Shown: piece by piece, positions 17,662-27,287 of the stretch
How the letters are laid out: each line of letters starts with the position of its first letter
How positions within the stretch are numbered: the stretch's first letter is position 1
Origin: an uncultured Pelagibacteraceae bacterium
Lineage (GTDB): Bacteria; Pseudomonadota; Alphaproteobacteria; Pelagibacterales; Pelagibacteraceae
Assembly (NCBI GenBank): GCA_902546795.1
Contig: CACCLK010000010.1
Location: forward strand, 1-35,842
Length of the DNA: 35,842 bases
Reading direction: 5' to 3'
The notes under the pieces: model-generated
The model's database searches: none
What the model saw: only the letters and a program-made list of their open reading frames with translations
Told to the model about the DNA's origin: nothing
Translations under genes and position numbers: made by a program

Positions 17662-18990
17662 CTAAAATTTTTTTAAGATACTGTTAAAATAAAATTTTAA
17701 AGTGAGAGATCTTAAAATCATAAATATTAAAAGTGATAACCAGATGCCATGATTTGATATTACTTCAAAAAAATACAAAGAAGTAGGAATATAAATCGCA
17801 ACCGAAATAATCATTGCATTTCTCATTTGAGATGTTTGTGATGCTCCTATAAAAATACCATCAAGTTGATAACAAAAAGAAGCTATCGGCGGGATTGCAA
17901 CAATCCAGAAAAAAAATCCATAAGATATAAATCTTATTACCTCTAAATCTGTTAAAAGATTTATTATATTTTTGCCAAAGATAATATAGGCAAATGATAT
18001 ACAAATTGATGTTATAAAACTAATCTCAATCGAATTTTTTACATTTGAAAGAAAAGATTTTTTTACTCTTCGACCCAAAGAATATCCAACAACTCCCTCG
18101 GTTGCGAAAGCATAAGCATCTAAAAAGAATGCTGAAATCATAATAAATTGTAATAAAATTGTGTTAACTGCTAAGTAATTTTCACCTAATTTAGAACTAA
18201 GATATTGTATCCACAGGAAGGAAAAGGTAAGTAGGATTGTTCTTATAAAAATATCAAAATTAATATTAAATAATTTGAATATTTTTTTTCTTGTAAATAG
18301 ATTTTTATTTAACCTTGGTATTATTTTAAATTTTTTAACTATAAAGAAATGGGTATAAAATACGAAGCATATAACTGATATATAAGCCGCAACCAATGTT
18401 CCTAGAGCGACACCAATTATGTTTAAGTCTAAAAACTTTACAAAATAAATACTTAATAAAATATTTAAAATACAAAACAAAGAAACAAGTAAGCTCGAGA
18501 TTTTAGTTTTTTGAAGACCTAAAAAAAATCCAGTTAATACGTAGATGATTAGTTCGGCTGGGGCTGAAAAAACTCTAACAGATATATAATTACTTATTAA
18601 ATCAAAAATATTATTTGAAGGTTTAAAGAAATATTTAACAGCAATCAAAATTTGATTTTTTAAAATTATAATTAAGACAGCTAAAATGATTGCTATAATT
18701 AAGCCTCTCATTAAAGAAGATACGATCTCCCTGTAATCTCCTTTGCCTAAAGCTTGTGATACCAAACCAACCGTTCCCATTCTCAAAAAACCAAAACTCC
18801 AAAAAATCATAGTTATAACAGTTGAGGCAATGGCTGTTGCAGCAAGATAACTTTGGTTTGATAAGTGTCCCATCAATGCTGTATCGACAATAGAAACCAA
18901 TGGAATAACTAAATTAGAAAAAAAAATTGGTATGGCCAATTTAAATAAGTAAGCCTTTCCCACATATGCTGGATATTTTATGTTTGACAT
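17662..18990 (-). CDS. MATE family efflux transporter
   Basis: PIFFSNLVIPLVSIVDTALMGHLSNQSYLAATAIAS, GTVGLVSQALGKGD; 442 aa, about 12 TM. Confidence 0.94.
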   Translation of the reverse strand: MSNIKYPAYVGKAYLFKLAIPIFFSNLVIPLVSIVDTALMGHLSNQSYLAATAIASTVITMIFWSFGFLRMGTVGLVSQALGKGDYREIVSSLMRGLIIAIILAVLIIILKNQILIAVKYFFKPSNNIFDLISNYISVRVFSAPAELIIYVLTGFFLGLQKTKISSLLVSLFCILNILLSIYFVKFLDLNIIGVALGTLVAAYISVICFVFYTHFFIVKKFKIIPRLNKNLFTRKKIFKLFNINFDIFIRTILLTFSFLWIQYLSSKLGENYLAVNTILLQFIMISAFFLDAYAFATEGVVGYSLGRRVKKSFLSNVKNSIEISFITSICISFAYIIFGKNIINLLTDLEVIRFISYGFFFWIVAIPPIASFCYQLDGIFIGASQTSQMRNAMIISVAIYIPTSLYFFEVISNHGIWLSLLIFMILRSLTLKFYFNSILKKF

Positions 18991-19051
18991 AATTATAGGA
19001 TAAAATATGATTTATTCCTCATATGTTTATTTATATAAGAAAAATCACATA

Positions 19052-19672
19052 ATGTTAGAACAATTTATAATTTCTATACAAATAATTTTAATTGATATTG
19101 TTATGGCAGCTGATAACGCGATCATAATAGGCCTTATAGCTGCAAATTTTGCTCCTGAAAATAAAAAGAAAATTATTGCATGGGGGGTTGCTGGTGCATT
19201 TATTTTTAGAATATTTTTTGCATTCGGAACTGATGTGATGCTTGAATACGCATGGATTAAAATTCTAGGTGGGTTATTGCTATTATGGATCGTAAATAAT
19301 ATCAGACAAGATTTATTTGGTAAAAACAAAGTAAGATCACCAGCGGTTAAATCAAAAGAACCAGTGTCTTTTTCAACTGGTGTTTATAGAATTTTAGTAG
19401 CAGATATAACTTTAAGTTTTGATAACGTTTTAGGCGTTGTTGGGGCTGCAAAAGATTACTACCATCTTATGATTATTGGCTTAATGTTATCTGTATTCTT
19501 AGTTGCTACCCTTGCAACATATTTTGCTAATTACATTCAAAATCATAAATGGTTAGGCTATGTTGGAATTTTTGTAATAATAATTGTAGCTATTCAATTA
19601 ATTGTTGGTGGCTTTATTAATATGGATGTACTCTCAATTAATGAAAAATACGAATTTCTATTCAGTATATAA
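19052..19672 (+). CDS. YjbE/TerC family integral membrane protein
   Basis: IDIVMAADNAIIIGLIAANF and ITLSFDNVLGVVGAAK paired TerC motifs. ORF track starts at 19007; ATG at 19052 (MLEQFIIS) gives the expected N-terminus. Confidence 0.88.
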   Translation: MLEQFIISIQIILIDIVMAADNAIIIGLIAANFAPENKKKIIAWGVAGAFIFRIFFAFGTDVMLEYAWIKILGGLLLLWIVNNIRQDLFGKNKVRSPAVKSKEPVSFSTGVYRILVADITLSFDNVLGVVGAAKDYYHLMIIGLMLSVFLVATLATYFANYIQNHKWLGYVGIFVIIIVAIQLIVGGFINMDVLSINEKYEFLFSI

Positions 19673-19673
19673 A

Positions 19674-19704
19674 AAAAACTCGCCTAAAAATTAGGCGAGT
19701 TTTT
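19674..19704. terminator. Bidirectional Rho-independent terminator
   Basis: AAAAACTCGCCTAA-AAA-TTAGGCGAGTTTTT: perfect stem with flanking A/T tracts between convergent genes. Confidence 0.93.
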
Positions 19705-19724
19705 AATTTTGTTTAAAACACTAA

Positions 19725-20396
19725 TTAGAATGTTTTACCTAGAGATATTCTAAGAGCAGAAGTATCTAAATCAGCAGTAATTGTGTTTGTACCTGAAGTC
19801 AGCTTAATTGTATCATAATCTGTATAAGCATATTCAGCTTTGTAGTACCAACCATTTCCTGTCTCATTTTTTATACCAATTCCATATTTAATTATGTCTG
19901 GTGATGCATCACCGTATGAAGATCCTGAACCTAAGTTCTCCTGTGTCTCTACGTCAACGCTTCCGATACCGCCACTTATGTAAAATCCACCATAAACTGG
20001 TAGTTCAGCGTAGAACACTATGTGGTCTGTAATCTCAGCTTGTGCACTCTGATCGTTAGTTGTGCTTGTTGCTGTATTAGTACCAGTAACAGAAGTTTCT
20101 ACATCTGATCTCTTTTTAGTCTTACTACTTACATCAGTTCCTAATGGAATATAATCGATACCGAAAGTTAAACCATAAAGATCCGTGTTGTATTCTGCGA
20201 AAATTGAAGGAACAAACGCTAAGTTGTCAGCAGATCCAGTCGTTTTTACAGATGAAGAATTCGAGTCAACCTCGTTACCATCCGCCTGTATGTCAGTGAT
20301 TGAACCTGTAAAACCAATACCGTAACTTCCAGCTTTAGCAGCCGTAATTGTTAAAACTAAAAATAAACTAACTAGTAATAGTTTAATTTTATTCAT
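19725..20396 (-). CDS. Outer-membrane beta-barrel (porin-like) protein
   Basis: Signal peptide MNKIKLLLVSLFLVLTITAAKA; alternating amphipathic strands; C-terminal ALRISLGKTF ending in Phe. Confidence 0.82.
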   Translation of the reverse strand: MNKIKLLLVSLFLVLTITAAKAGSYGIGFTGSITDIQADGNEVDSNSSSVKTTGSADNLAFVPSIFAEYNTDLYGLTFGIDYIPLGTDVSSKTKKRSDVETSVTGTNTATSTTNDQSAQAEITDHIVFYAELPVYGGFYISGGIGSVDVETQENLGSGSSYGDASPDIIKYGIGIKNETGNGWYYKAEYAYTDYDTIKLTSGTNTITADLDTSALRISLGKTF

Positions 20397-20483
20397 AATT
20401 GCCTTTACTTTTAAATTAATATTAATTTACCTGATGACTCTTACACGAAAACTACATATTTGAGAAATTAAAAAAAAAGCCAA

Positions 20484-20507
20484 TTTTTTTGAAAAAAGTC
20501 AAAAAAA
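20484..20507. repeat. A/T inverted repeat between prpD and the outer-membrane protein gene
   Basis: TTTTTTTGA-AAAAAG-TCAAAAAAA, 9-bp perfect arms. Confidence 0.5.
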
Positions 20508-20563
20508 TGAGTTTTTAAGCGGTTTTTCTGTTGTATTTATGCCACACTTAACAATAAATAATG

Positions 20564-22072
20564 CTAAAAAATACCTTTGTTTTTCTGTTTATTTTTTTTT
20601 CTATATTTGCCAAGTATCTCCAAATTTAGTGATTTGAGATCGTTGGCTTTTAAATATTTTAAATTTTGTACTGTTTTTAAGAAAGACAATCTCTCTTTAG
20701 ATGTCAGCATTTTTTCAGTTAATGTATTAAATTTTTCAATGTAATGAGATCTTTTAAAAGGTCTTTTGCCACTTGGGTGAGCGTCAGCAACATCAATTTC
20801 ATCCTCTATAACTTTTCCGTCATCAAAGTTAATTTCAACTCTTGCACCAAAGCTTTTTTTGTTTGGGTCTGGATTGTGATATTTTTCAGTCCATTTTGGA
20901 TCCTCAAAAGTTTCTATTTTTTGCCAAAGATCTACTGTTTTTTTTCTATTTGCTCTCTCAGGAGTATAGGATTTAACGTGGTGCCATTTACCGTCCTCTA
21001 AAGCAACGGCAAATATATACATTATAGAATGATCTAGAGTTTCTCTACTAGCCTTTGGATCCATTTTTTGTGGATCATTTGCACCAGTGCCGATTACATA
21101 ATGAGTATGATGACTGGTATAAATATTAATTTTTTTTATTTTTTCAATATTATCTACTTTTTTATTTAATCTTCTAGCTAAATCAATTAATGCCTGGGAT
21201 TGATATTCAGCTGAATGCTCTTTTGTATAAGTTTCTAGAATAGCTTTTTTTTCCTCGTGTTTGTCAGGTAGGGGAACTGAATATTCTTTTTCTGGTCCAG
21301 ACAGAACTCGAGCTATAACACTATCTTCTCCCTCATAAATTGGGCTTGGTGCTCCTTCTTTTCGCATACACCTGTCAACTGCCTCGATAGCTAATTTGCC
21401 TGCATGCGCAGGCGCAAAAGCTTTCCAACTTGAAATTTCTCCTTTTCTGGATTGTCTAGTTGTAATCGTTGTATGTAGAGCTTGCTGGATTGACTGATAT
21501 ATAGTTTCTGTATTTAATTTTAGTAATGTTCCTAATCCGGCAGCAACACTTGGTCCTAGGTGTGCAATATGATCAATCTTATGCTCATGCAAGCAGATCC
21601 CTTTTACAAGATTCACTTGAACCTCGTACCCAGTTAGAATACCTTTTATCAAATCCAATCCACTTGTTTTGGTTTGTTGAGCTACAGCTAAAATTGGGGG
21701 AATATTATCGCCAGGATGACTGTAGTCCGCAGCTAAAAAAGTATCATGAAAGTCTAATTCTCTTACTGCTGTTCCATTAGCCCATGCAGCCCACTCACAG
21801 TCAACTTTAATTTTTGATCCAAGACCGAAAAGGGTGGCGCCATTTTTTTTTGGATGAGCTAAAGCCATCTCTCTTGCTGATATAACAGGCTTTCTATTAA
21901 AGGAAGCTATTGCGACTGACGCATTATCAATTATTCTATTTATAACCATTTCAATAGCGTCACCACTAGGTTTTGATTTATCAGATGCTATTTCTGCTAT
22001 CTTCCAAGCTAGCTGGTCCTCTTTTTTTAAATTTGATTTTGATGGATGGACTTTTACAATAATATTTCTCAT
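20564..22072 (-). CDS. prpD: MmgE/PrpD family protein, 2-methylcitrate dehydratase type
   Basis: [66 protein letters not shown]. Confidence 0.9.
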   Translation of the reverse strand: MRNIIVKVHPSKSNLKKEDQLAWKIAEIASDKSKPSGDAIEMVINRIIDNASVAIASFNRKPVISAREMALAHPKKNGATLFGLGSKIKVDCEWAAWANGTAVRELDFHDTFLAADYSHPGDNIPPILAVAQQTKTSGLDLIKGILTGYEVQVNLVKGICLHEHKIDHIAHLGPSVAAGLGTLLKLNTETIYQSIQQALHTTITTRQSRKGEISSWKAFAPAHAGKLAIEAVDRCMRKEGAPSPIYEGEDSVIARVLSGPEKEYSVPLPDKHEEKKAILETYTKEHSAEYQSQALIDLARRLNKKVDNIEKIKKINIYTSHHTHYVIGTGANDPQKMDPKASRETLDHSIMYIFAVALEDGKWHHVKSYTPERANRKKTVDLWQKIETFEDPKWTEKYHNPDPNKKSFGARVEINFDDGKVIEDEIDVADAHPSGKRPFKRSHYIEKFNTLTEKMLTSKERLSFLKTVQNLKYLKANDLKSLNLEILGKYRKKNKQKNKGIF

Positions 22073-22085
22073 TTGCTAGACTCCT

Positions 22086-24758
22086 TTAGTTTATCATATT
22101 ACGTAAAACGTATTGAAGAATTCCACCATTTTTGTAATATTCAATTTCATTTTCAGTATCTATTCTGCTCAGGACTTGTATTTTTTTTATTGTTCCATCT
22201 TTATATTTTATTTCACAAGTTATCTCAGCTCTAGGTCTAATACCTTTTTCAATATCAACAACTGTTATAAGCTCACTACCATTTATATTTAATTTTTTTC
22301 TATCAAATCCCTCTTTAAACTGAAGGGGTAAAACCCCCATTCCAACTAAATTTGATCTGTGAATTCTCTCAAAACTTTCAGCCAGCACTGCTTTAATTCC
22401 AAGTAACTTTGTTCCTTTAGCTGCCCAGTCTCTTGAAGATCCTGTTCCGTATTCCTTGCCAGCGATTACAACTAAATCGTTATTTCTTTTTTTGTATTCC
22501 ATAGCAGCCTCGTAAACACTCATTACCTTACCGTCTGGTTGAAGAGTAGTAAATCCTCCCTCCGTTCCAGGAGCCATCTCATTTTTGATTCTTATATTTC
22601 CAAATGTTCCTCTCATCATCACTTCATGATTACCTCTTCTGGCACCATAAGAATTAAAATCCTTTTGTTGAACCTGGTGTTTCATAAAATATTCTCCGGT
22701 GGGGCTATCTTTTTTGATACTGCCTGCTGGTGAGATATGGTCAGTTGTTACAGTATCACCCAGTATCAACAAAGGTCTTGCATCTTTAATTTTTTTAAAT
22801 CCCTCAGGTTTATCTGGTAAGTTTTCAAAAAAAGGAGGTTTTTTAACATAGGTGGAATTTTCTTCCCAATTATAAATGCTGCTATCAACTGTTCTTATTG
22901 AACTCCATTCTTTGGGGCCCTCAGATACGTTTGAATATCTGCTTACGAACATTTCAGCAGAAATAGAGGTAAGAATTAGATCCTCTATTTCTTTATTAGA
23001 TGGCCAAATATCTTTTAGAAAAACATCTTTACCCGATTTATCTTTTCCAAGTGGTTCTTTATAAAGATCATGTTGCATCGAACCCGCTATCGCATAAGCA
23101 ACGACTAATGGAGGCGACGCGAGATAATTTGCTTTGACGTCAGGATTAATTCTTCCCTCAAAATTTCTATTTCCTGATAAAACTGAAACAGCATAAAGAT
23201 TTTCTTTATGAATAGCGTCAGAAATATTTTGATTTAAAGGACCTGAATTACCAATACAAGTAGTGCAACCATATCCAACGAGATTAAAACCAAGCTCGTC
23301 CAAATACTTATTTAATCCTGCTTTTTCTAAATAATCAGTTACTACTTGTGAACCTGGTGCTAAAGAGGTTTTTACCCATGGTTTTACCTTGAGACCCTTC
23401 TCAATTGCTTTTTTTGCTAGAAGTCCAGCACCAATTAAAACACTTGGATTTGATGTATTGGTACAAGAGGTTATTGCAGCAATAACAATATTACCATCCT
23501 TCAACTCGTAGTCAGTATTATTTACTTTAGCGATTTTTTCTTTTTTTCTACCAGTGTTAGTCTCAAAAGATTTTTTGAATGATGATGCGGCTTGTGTCAA
23601 TAATACTTTATCCTGAGGTCTTTTAGGTCCAGAAATACTTGGAACAACTGATTTTAAATCTAAGGATATAGTATCGGAAAAAATTATTTCATTGCTTGAC
23701 CATAAACCTTGTTCTTTAGAATATTTTTCAACAAGTTCAATTGTATGATTGTCTCTCCCAGAAAATTTAAGATATTTAATTGTTTCTTCGTCTACTGGAA
23801 AAAAACCACATGTTGCTCCGTATTCTGGTGCCATATTTGCAATCGTTGCTCTATCAGCTAAAGTTAAATTTTTTAAACCATCACCAAAAAATTCAACGAA
23901 CTTGCCAACCACACCTTTTTTTCTTAAAATTTCTACTATTGTTAAAACTAAATCTGTAGCAGTTGTTCCCTCATTCATTTTACCTTTAATTTCAAAACCT
24001 ATTACCTCTGGTATCAGCATTGAAATAGGTTGACCAAGCATACCCGCCTCTGCTTCTATGCCTCCTACTCCCCAACCTAGAACAGATAAACCATTAACCA
24101 TAGTTGTATGGCTATCAGTTCCGACCAAAGTATCTGGAAATGCGTAAGTATCATTCTGAGTTTTTATTGTCCAAACAACTTTTGAAAGATACTCAAGGTT
24201 GACTTGATGACAAATTCCTGTTCCAGGAGGAACTACTCTAAAATTATTAAATGCATTTTGACCCCATTTCAAAAATGAGTATCTTTCACTATTTCTATTA
24301 AACTCCCTCTCAACATTTTTACTAAAAGAATCTGTGTTTGCATAGTTATCAACCATTACAGAGTGATCAATAACAAGATCAACGGTTGATAAAGGGTTTA
24401 TCTTATTGGGATCTTTATTTTTAGATTTAAGAGCATCTCGCATAGCAGCTAGATCAGCTACGGCAGGAATTCCGGTGTAGTCTTGTAACAAAACTCTAGA
24501 AGGTCTGTAAGCTATTTCAGTTTTAGAGGATTGTGATTTTAACCAATCTTTAAGCGCGTTGATTTGTTTCTTATCAACTGTTTTATTGTCTTCGAATCTA
24601 AGCAAATTTTCCAACAAAACCTTTAATGATTTTGGCAATTTGTTTATTCCTTTTAAACCATTTTTTTCTGCTTTTTTTAAGCTAAAAAATTTATAATTTT
24701 TTCCTGAAATTTTTAAATTGTCAATCGAGTCGAAAGAGTTTTTGCTATTTATTTTCAT
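22086..24758 (-). CDS. acnA: Aconitate hydratase A
   Basis: PAVADLAAMRDALK, VGTDSHTTMVNGLSVLGWGVGGIEAEAGMLGQP, AITSCTNTSNPSVLIGAGLLAKKA, GYGCTTCIGNSGPL. ORF track start 24770; M5 (24758) is a likely start, avoiding the LysE gene end at 24763. Confidence 0.97.
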   Translation of the reverse strand: MKINSKNSFDSIDNLKISGKNYKFFSLKKAEKNGLKGINKLPKSLKVLLENLLRFEDNKTVDKKQINALKDWLKSQSSKTEIAYRPSRVLLQDYTGIPAVADLAAMRDALKSKNKDPNKINPLSTVDLVIDHSVMVDNYANTDSFSKNVEREFNRNSERYSFLKWGQNAFNNFRVVPPGTGICHQVNLEYLSKVVWTIKTQNDTYAFPDTLVGTDSHTTMVNGLSVLGWGVGGIEAEAGMLGQPISMLIPEVIGFEIKGKMNEGTTATDLVLTIVEILRKKGVVGKFVEFFGDGLKNLTLADRATIANMAPEYGATCGFFPVDEETIKYLKFSGRDNHTIELVEKYSKEQGLWSSNEIIFSDTISLDLKSVVPSISGPKRPQDKVLLTQAASSFKKSFETNTGRKKEKIAKVNNTDYELKDGNIVIAAITSCTNTSNPSVLIGAGLLAKKAIEKGLKVKPWVKTSLAPGSQVVTDYLEKAGLNKYLDELGFNLVGYGCTTCIGNSGPLNQNISDAIHKENLYAVSVLSGNRNFEGRINPDVKANYLASPPLVVAYAIAGSMQHDLYKEPLGKDKSGKDVFLKDIWPSNKEIEDLILTSISAEMFVSRYSNVSEGPKEWSSIRTVDSSIYNWEENSTYVKKPPFFENLPDKPEGFKKIKDARPLLILGDTVTTDHISPAGSIKKDSPTGEYFMKHQVQQKDFNSYGARRGNHEVMMRGTFGNIRIKNEMAPGTEGGFTTLQPDGKVMSVYEAAMEYKKRNNDLVVIAGKEYGTGSSRDWAAKGTKLLGIKAVLAESFERIHRSNLVGMGVLPLQFKEGFDRKKLNINGSELITVVDIEKGIRPRAEITCEIKYKDGTIKKIQVLSRIDTENEIEYYKNGGILQYVLRNMIN

Positions 24759-24762
24759 TGCA

Positions 24763-25353
24763 CTATACATAGAACAAAATTACGCAAACGATAAGCAAAA
24801 AAGACATCGTATAATTAAAATTTTTGATAAATTTCTTACTTGTGACAAATTTTCTTAAATATTGACCTAATAAACACCAACTACTGATAGAAAATACTGC
24901 CATTAAAAAAAAAATAAATGTTACATAAATAACATCTCTAATATAATTTTCTTTCGTATCTATAAAAATAGATACTGCGGTCATGGCAACTATGATACTT
25001 TTGGGGTTAATAAATTGGAATAAATACATGTCTATAAATCTTATAGGTTTTTTTAGAGAATTTGTTCTATCTAAATTTGATAACGCAATCTTGTAAGCTA
25101 AATATATAAGAAATAATGACCCAAAAAATCTTATTGTTGACTGAATAAAATCAAATTTTTGAAAGATAATTACTAATCCTAACTCCATAGCAATTAGCAA
25201 CGAGGTCCAACCAAAAATAACGCCTAACATCAGAGGTATTGTTTTTTTAAAACCAAAATTAAAACCTGAATAAGCAGCAGATATATTATTAGGTCCAGGA
25301 GTAAAGGCAGTAACAACCCCAAAAAGGATAAGGGTAAAAATTTGATTGTGCAT
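24763..25353 (-). CDS. LysE/RhtB family amino acid exporter
   Basis: FGVVTAFTPGPNNISAAYSGFNFGFKKTIPLMLGVIFG; about 6 TM. Confidence 0.92.
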   Translation of the reverse strand: MHNQIFTLILFGVVTAFTPGPNNISAAYSGFNFGFKKTIPLMLGVIFGWTSLLIAMELGLVIIFQKFDFIQSTIRFFGSLFLIYLAYKIALSNLDRTNSLKKPIRFIDMYLFQFINPKSIIVAMTAVSIFIDTKENYIRDVIYVTFIFFLMAVFSISSWCLLGQYLRKFVTSKKFIKNFNYTMSFLLIVCVILFYV

Positions 25354-25796
25354 TAATGCGGTGCTCTAAATCTATTATGACAAGCTGAGCAGTTACTCCA
25401 CATCAATTTTTTTTGCACTGCTCTAAGATCATCAGCAGTTTCTATTGCTTTAGCAAGTTTTAGCATGTCGTCTGAGGCTTTTTGCATCAATGCATTAAAC
25501 TCATCTTTATTTTCCCAGATACTAGGAAGAGCTTCTGTTTTAAAACCCTCTTTTGTATTTTCAGGAAAATAGTCCAAAAGCTTTAAGTAATTATCTGAAA
25601 TTTTTTTCATTAAAGGTTTTGCTTCCTCAATTTTTTTTGATTTAAGTAAAACTGAAATTCTTTTAGCATTTTGGTAATTTTCACTGAACATTGCTTTTCT
25701 ACCTTTAATAATTTCTTCTACACTTTGATTAGCAAGAGATGACAGAGAAAAAGTTAGAAGGAAAAATGTAATAATTATTTTTTTTAATAAATGCAT
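25353..25796 (-). CDS. Cytochrome c' / c-556 type periplasmic cytochrome
   Basis: Signal peptide, four-helix character, C-terminal haem motif CSACH followed by NRFRAPH. Confidence 0.9.
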   Translation of the reverse strand: MHLLKKIIITFFLLTFSLSSLANQSVEEIIKGRKAMFSENYQNAKRISVLLKSKKIEEAKPLMKKISDNYLKLLDYFPENTKEGFKTEALPSIWENKDEFNALMQKASDDMLKLAKAIETADDLRAVQKKLMWSNCSACHNRFRAPH

Positions 25797-25814
25797 ACTA
25801 TATAATTAACTTTC

Positions 25815-26297
25815 TTACATTGTCATAAATACTGAGGATTTTCCATTGATTAGTTGGTAAATAACAAATGGCTCTTCTTTTTCTCCGGGCATTCCGGGTG
25901 TGCCTATAGGCATTCCAGGTAAAGCTATTCCATCAATATCAGGTCGCTCTTTTAATAATTTGTTAACTGCTTCAAACGGGACATGTCCCTCTATAAAATA
26001 TTTACCAATTATAGTAGTATGACAAGACTGCATTTCTACTGGAATATTATATTTTTGTTTTATTGTGTGAAGGCTTCTCATATTTGTTTGTTTAACTTTG
26101 AATTTTTCCTCTTCTAAAAATAAAACATATCCATAACAACATCCGCATGAGGGGGTCTTAAAAACTTCAACAATTTGTTTATTGTTAATATTAGCTAAAG
26201 CTTCTTTTTTATCTGTGACAATATAAAATATATAAAAAACAGAGAATATAAATACTATTGAAATTATTGATTTAAATATATTGGTTTTTAGTTTCAT
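25815..26297 (-). CDS. DUF411 / CopG-like metal-binding protein
   Basis: VEVFKTPSCGCCYGYVLFLEEEKF, MQSCHTTIIGKYFIEGHVP, LPGMPIGTPGMPG. ORF start 26360 would overlap the divergent gene; ATG at 26297 preferred. Confidence 0.9.
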   Translation of the reverse strand: MKLKTNIFKSIISIVFIFSVFYIFYIVTDKKEALANINNKQIVEVFKTPSCGCCYGYVLFLEEEKFKVKQTNMRSLHTIKQKYNIPVEMQSCHTTIIGKYFIEGHVPFEAVNKLLKERPDIDGIALPGMPIGTPGMPGEKEEPFVIYQLINGKSSVFMTM

Positions 26298-26303
26298 ATA
26301 TAA

Positions 26304-26311
26304 AGTATAAT
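26304..26311. promoter_or_regulatory. Overlapping divergent -10 elements between DUF411 and cytochrome b561 genes
   Basis: AGTATAAT: + strand TATAAT (26306-26311), - strand TATACT (26309-26304), in a 19-nt intergenic gap. Confidence 0.5.
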
Positions 26312-26316
26312 TAATT

Positions 26317-26847
26317 ATGAAAATAATTAACAGTAATAATGAGTACGGACTACTGGCCAAATTGTTCCACTGGGTAACTTTTATTGTTTTAATAGCACAG
26401 ATACCTTTTGGATTTTATTTGGTGGGACTTGAATTCTCTGATGAAAGAATTGAATTAGAAAATATTCATATTATAATTGGAATAAGTGTCCTTTACTTAA
26501 CCATTTTCAGATTAATTTGGAAATTTTTAAATCCAAATCCCACGTCATCAGCAAATGCTTTCAAAGGTCAAATTTTTATAGCAAAGGCTAATCATTTTTT
26601 ATTGTACATTAGCATTTTATTAATCACTTCTTCAGGGGTACTTAAAAAATTATATATGGGAGAAGAATTAAATTTTTTTTTGTTTAAGTTTGGATTTAAA
26701 GAAACTAACTTTAAGTTAGCAGATACTTTTTACCAAATTCACATTTATTCTAATTACCTTTTAATCTCATTAATAGTCTTACACATTGTTGCGGTAATAG
26801 TTCATCATATTATTTTTAAAGATAAAATCTTAAAAAAAATAACTTAA
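26317..26847 (+). CDS. Cytochrome b561 family membrane protein
   Basis: LLAKLFHWVTFIVLIAQIPFGFYL, paired His-bearing TMs, HIYSNYLLISLIVLHIVAVIVHH. Confidence 0.9.
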   Translation: MKIINSNNEYGLLAKLFHWVTFIVLIAQIPFGFYLVGLEFSDERIELENIHIIIGISVLYLTIFRLIWKFLNPNPTSSANAFKGQIFIAKANHFLLYISILLITSSGVLKKLYMGEELNFFLFKFGFKETNFKLADTFYQIHIYSNYLLISLIVLHIVAVIVHHIIFKDKILKKIT

Positions 26848-26849
26848 AT

Positions 26850-27287
26850 TTAATGGCAGGCTTCGTTAAATTTTTTAAGTCTCCAATAATTATAGGGCCA
26901 AGGAGTAATAAATCCTACAAATAACATAATTGGGATTACCCACCATGTTAAAATTGCTCCTCCAGTTAAAAAATAGTCTGTTGTATTCATAGCCACTTCC
27001 ATACTAATCATAGAAATTAGACTCATCCCAGTTGCAGTTTTCAAAGCCAGATAGAAAGTAAAATTTTGTCTTATTAAAATGATGGTCTCTAAAATAATAC
27101 TTGTAATGATACCATTAATAATTGCTAAAATCATTATACCTAAAATAGGAAATGGAATTTTAGTTAATTGAAAAAATAAAATTGTTCCAAAATCACCTAT
27201 CGCACAACCTATTAAACACCAAAAAGTGTTTTTTGCACTTCTTGACCAAGTGTGTTTGCACTTCCAATGAAAAGTTTCAGAACTCAT
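26850..27287 (-). CDS. DUF4396 family membrane protein
   Basis: FHWKCKHTWSRSAKNTFWCLIGCAIGDFGTI, MISMEVAMNTTDYFLTGGA, FITPWPYNYWRLKKF. Confidence 0.82.
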   Translation of the reverse strand: MSSETFHWKCKHTWSRSAKNTFWCLIGCAIGDFGTILFFQLTKIPFPILGIMILAIINGIITSIILETIILIRQNFTFYLALKTATGMSLISMISMEVAMNTTDYFLTGGAILTWWVIPIMLFVGFITPWPYNYWRLKKFNEACH

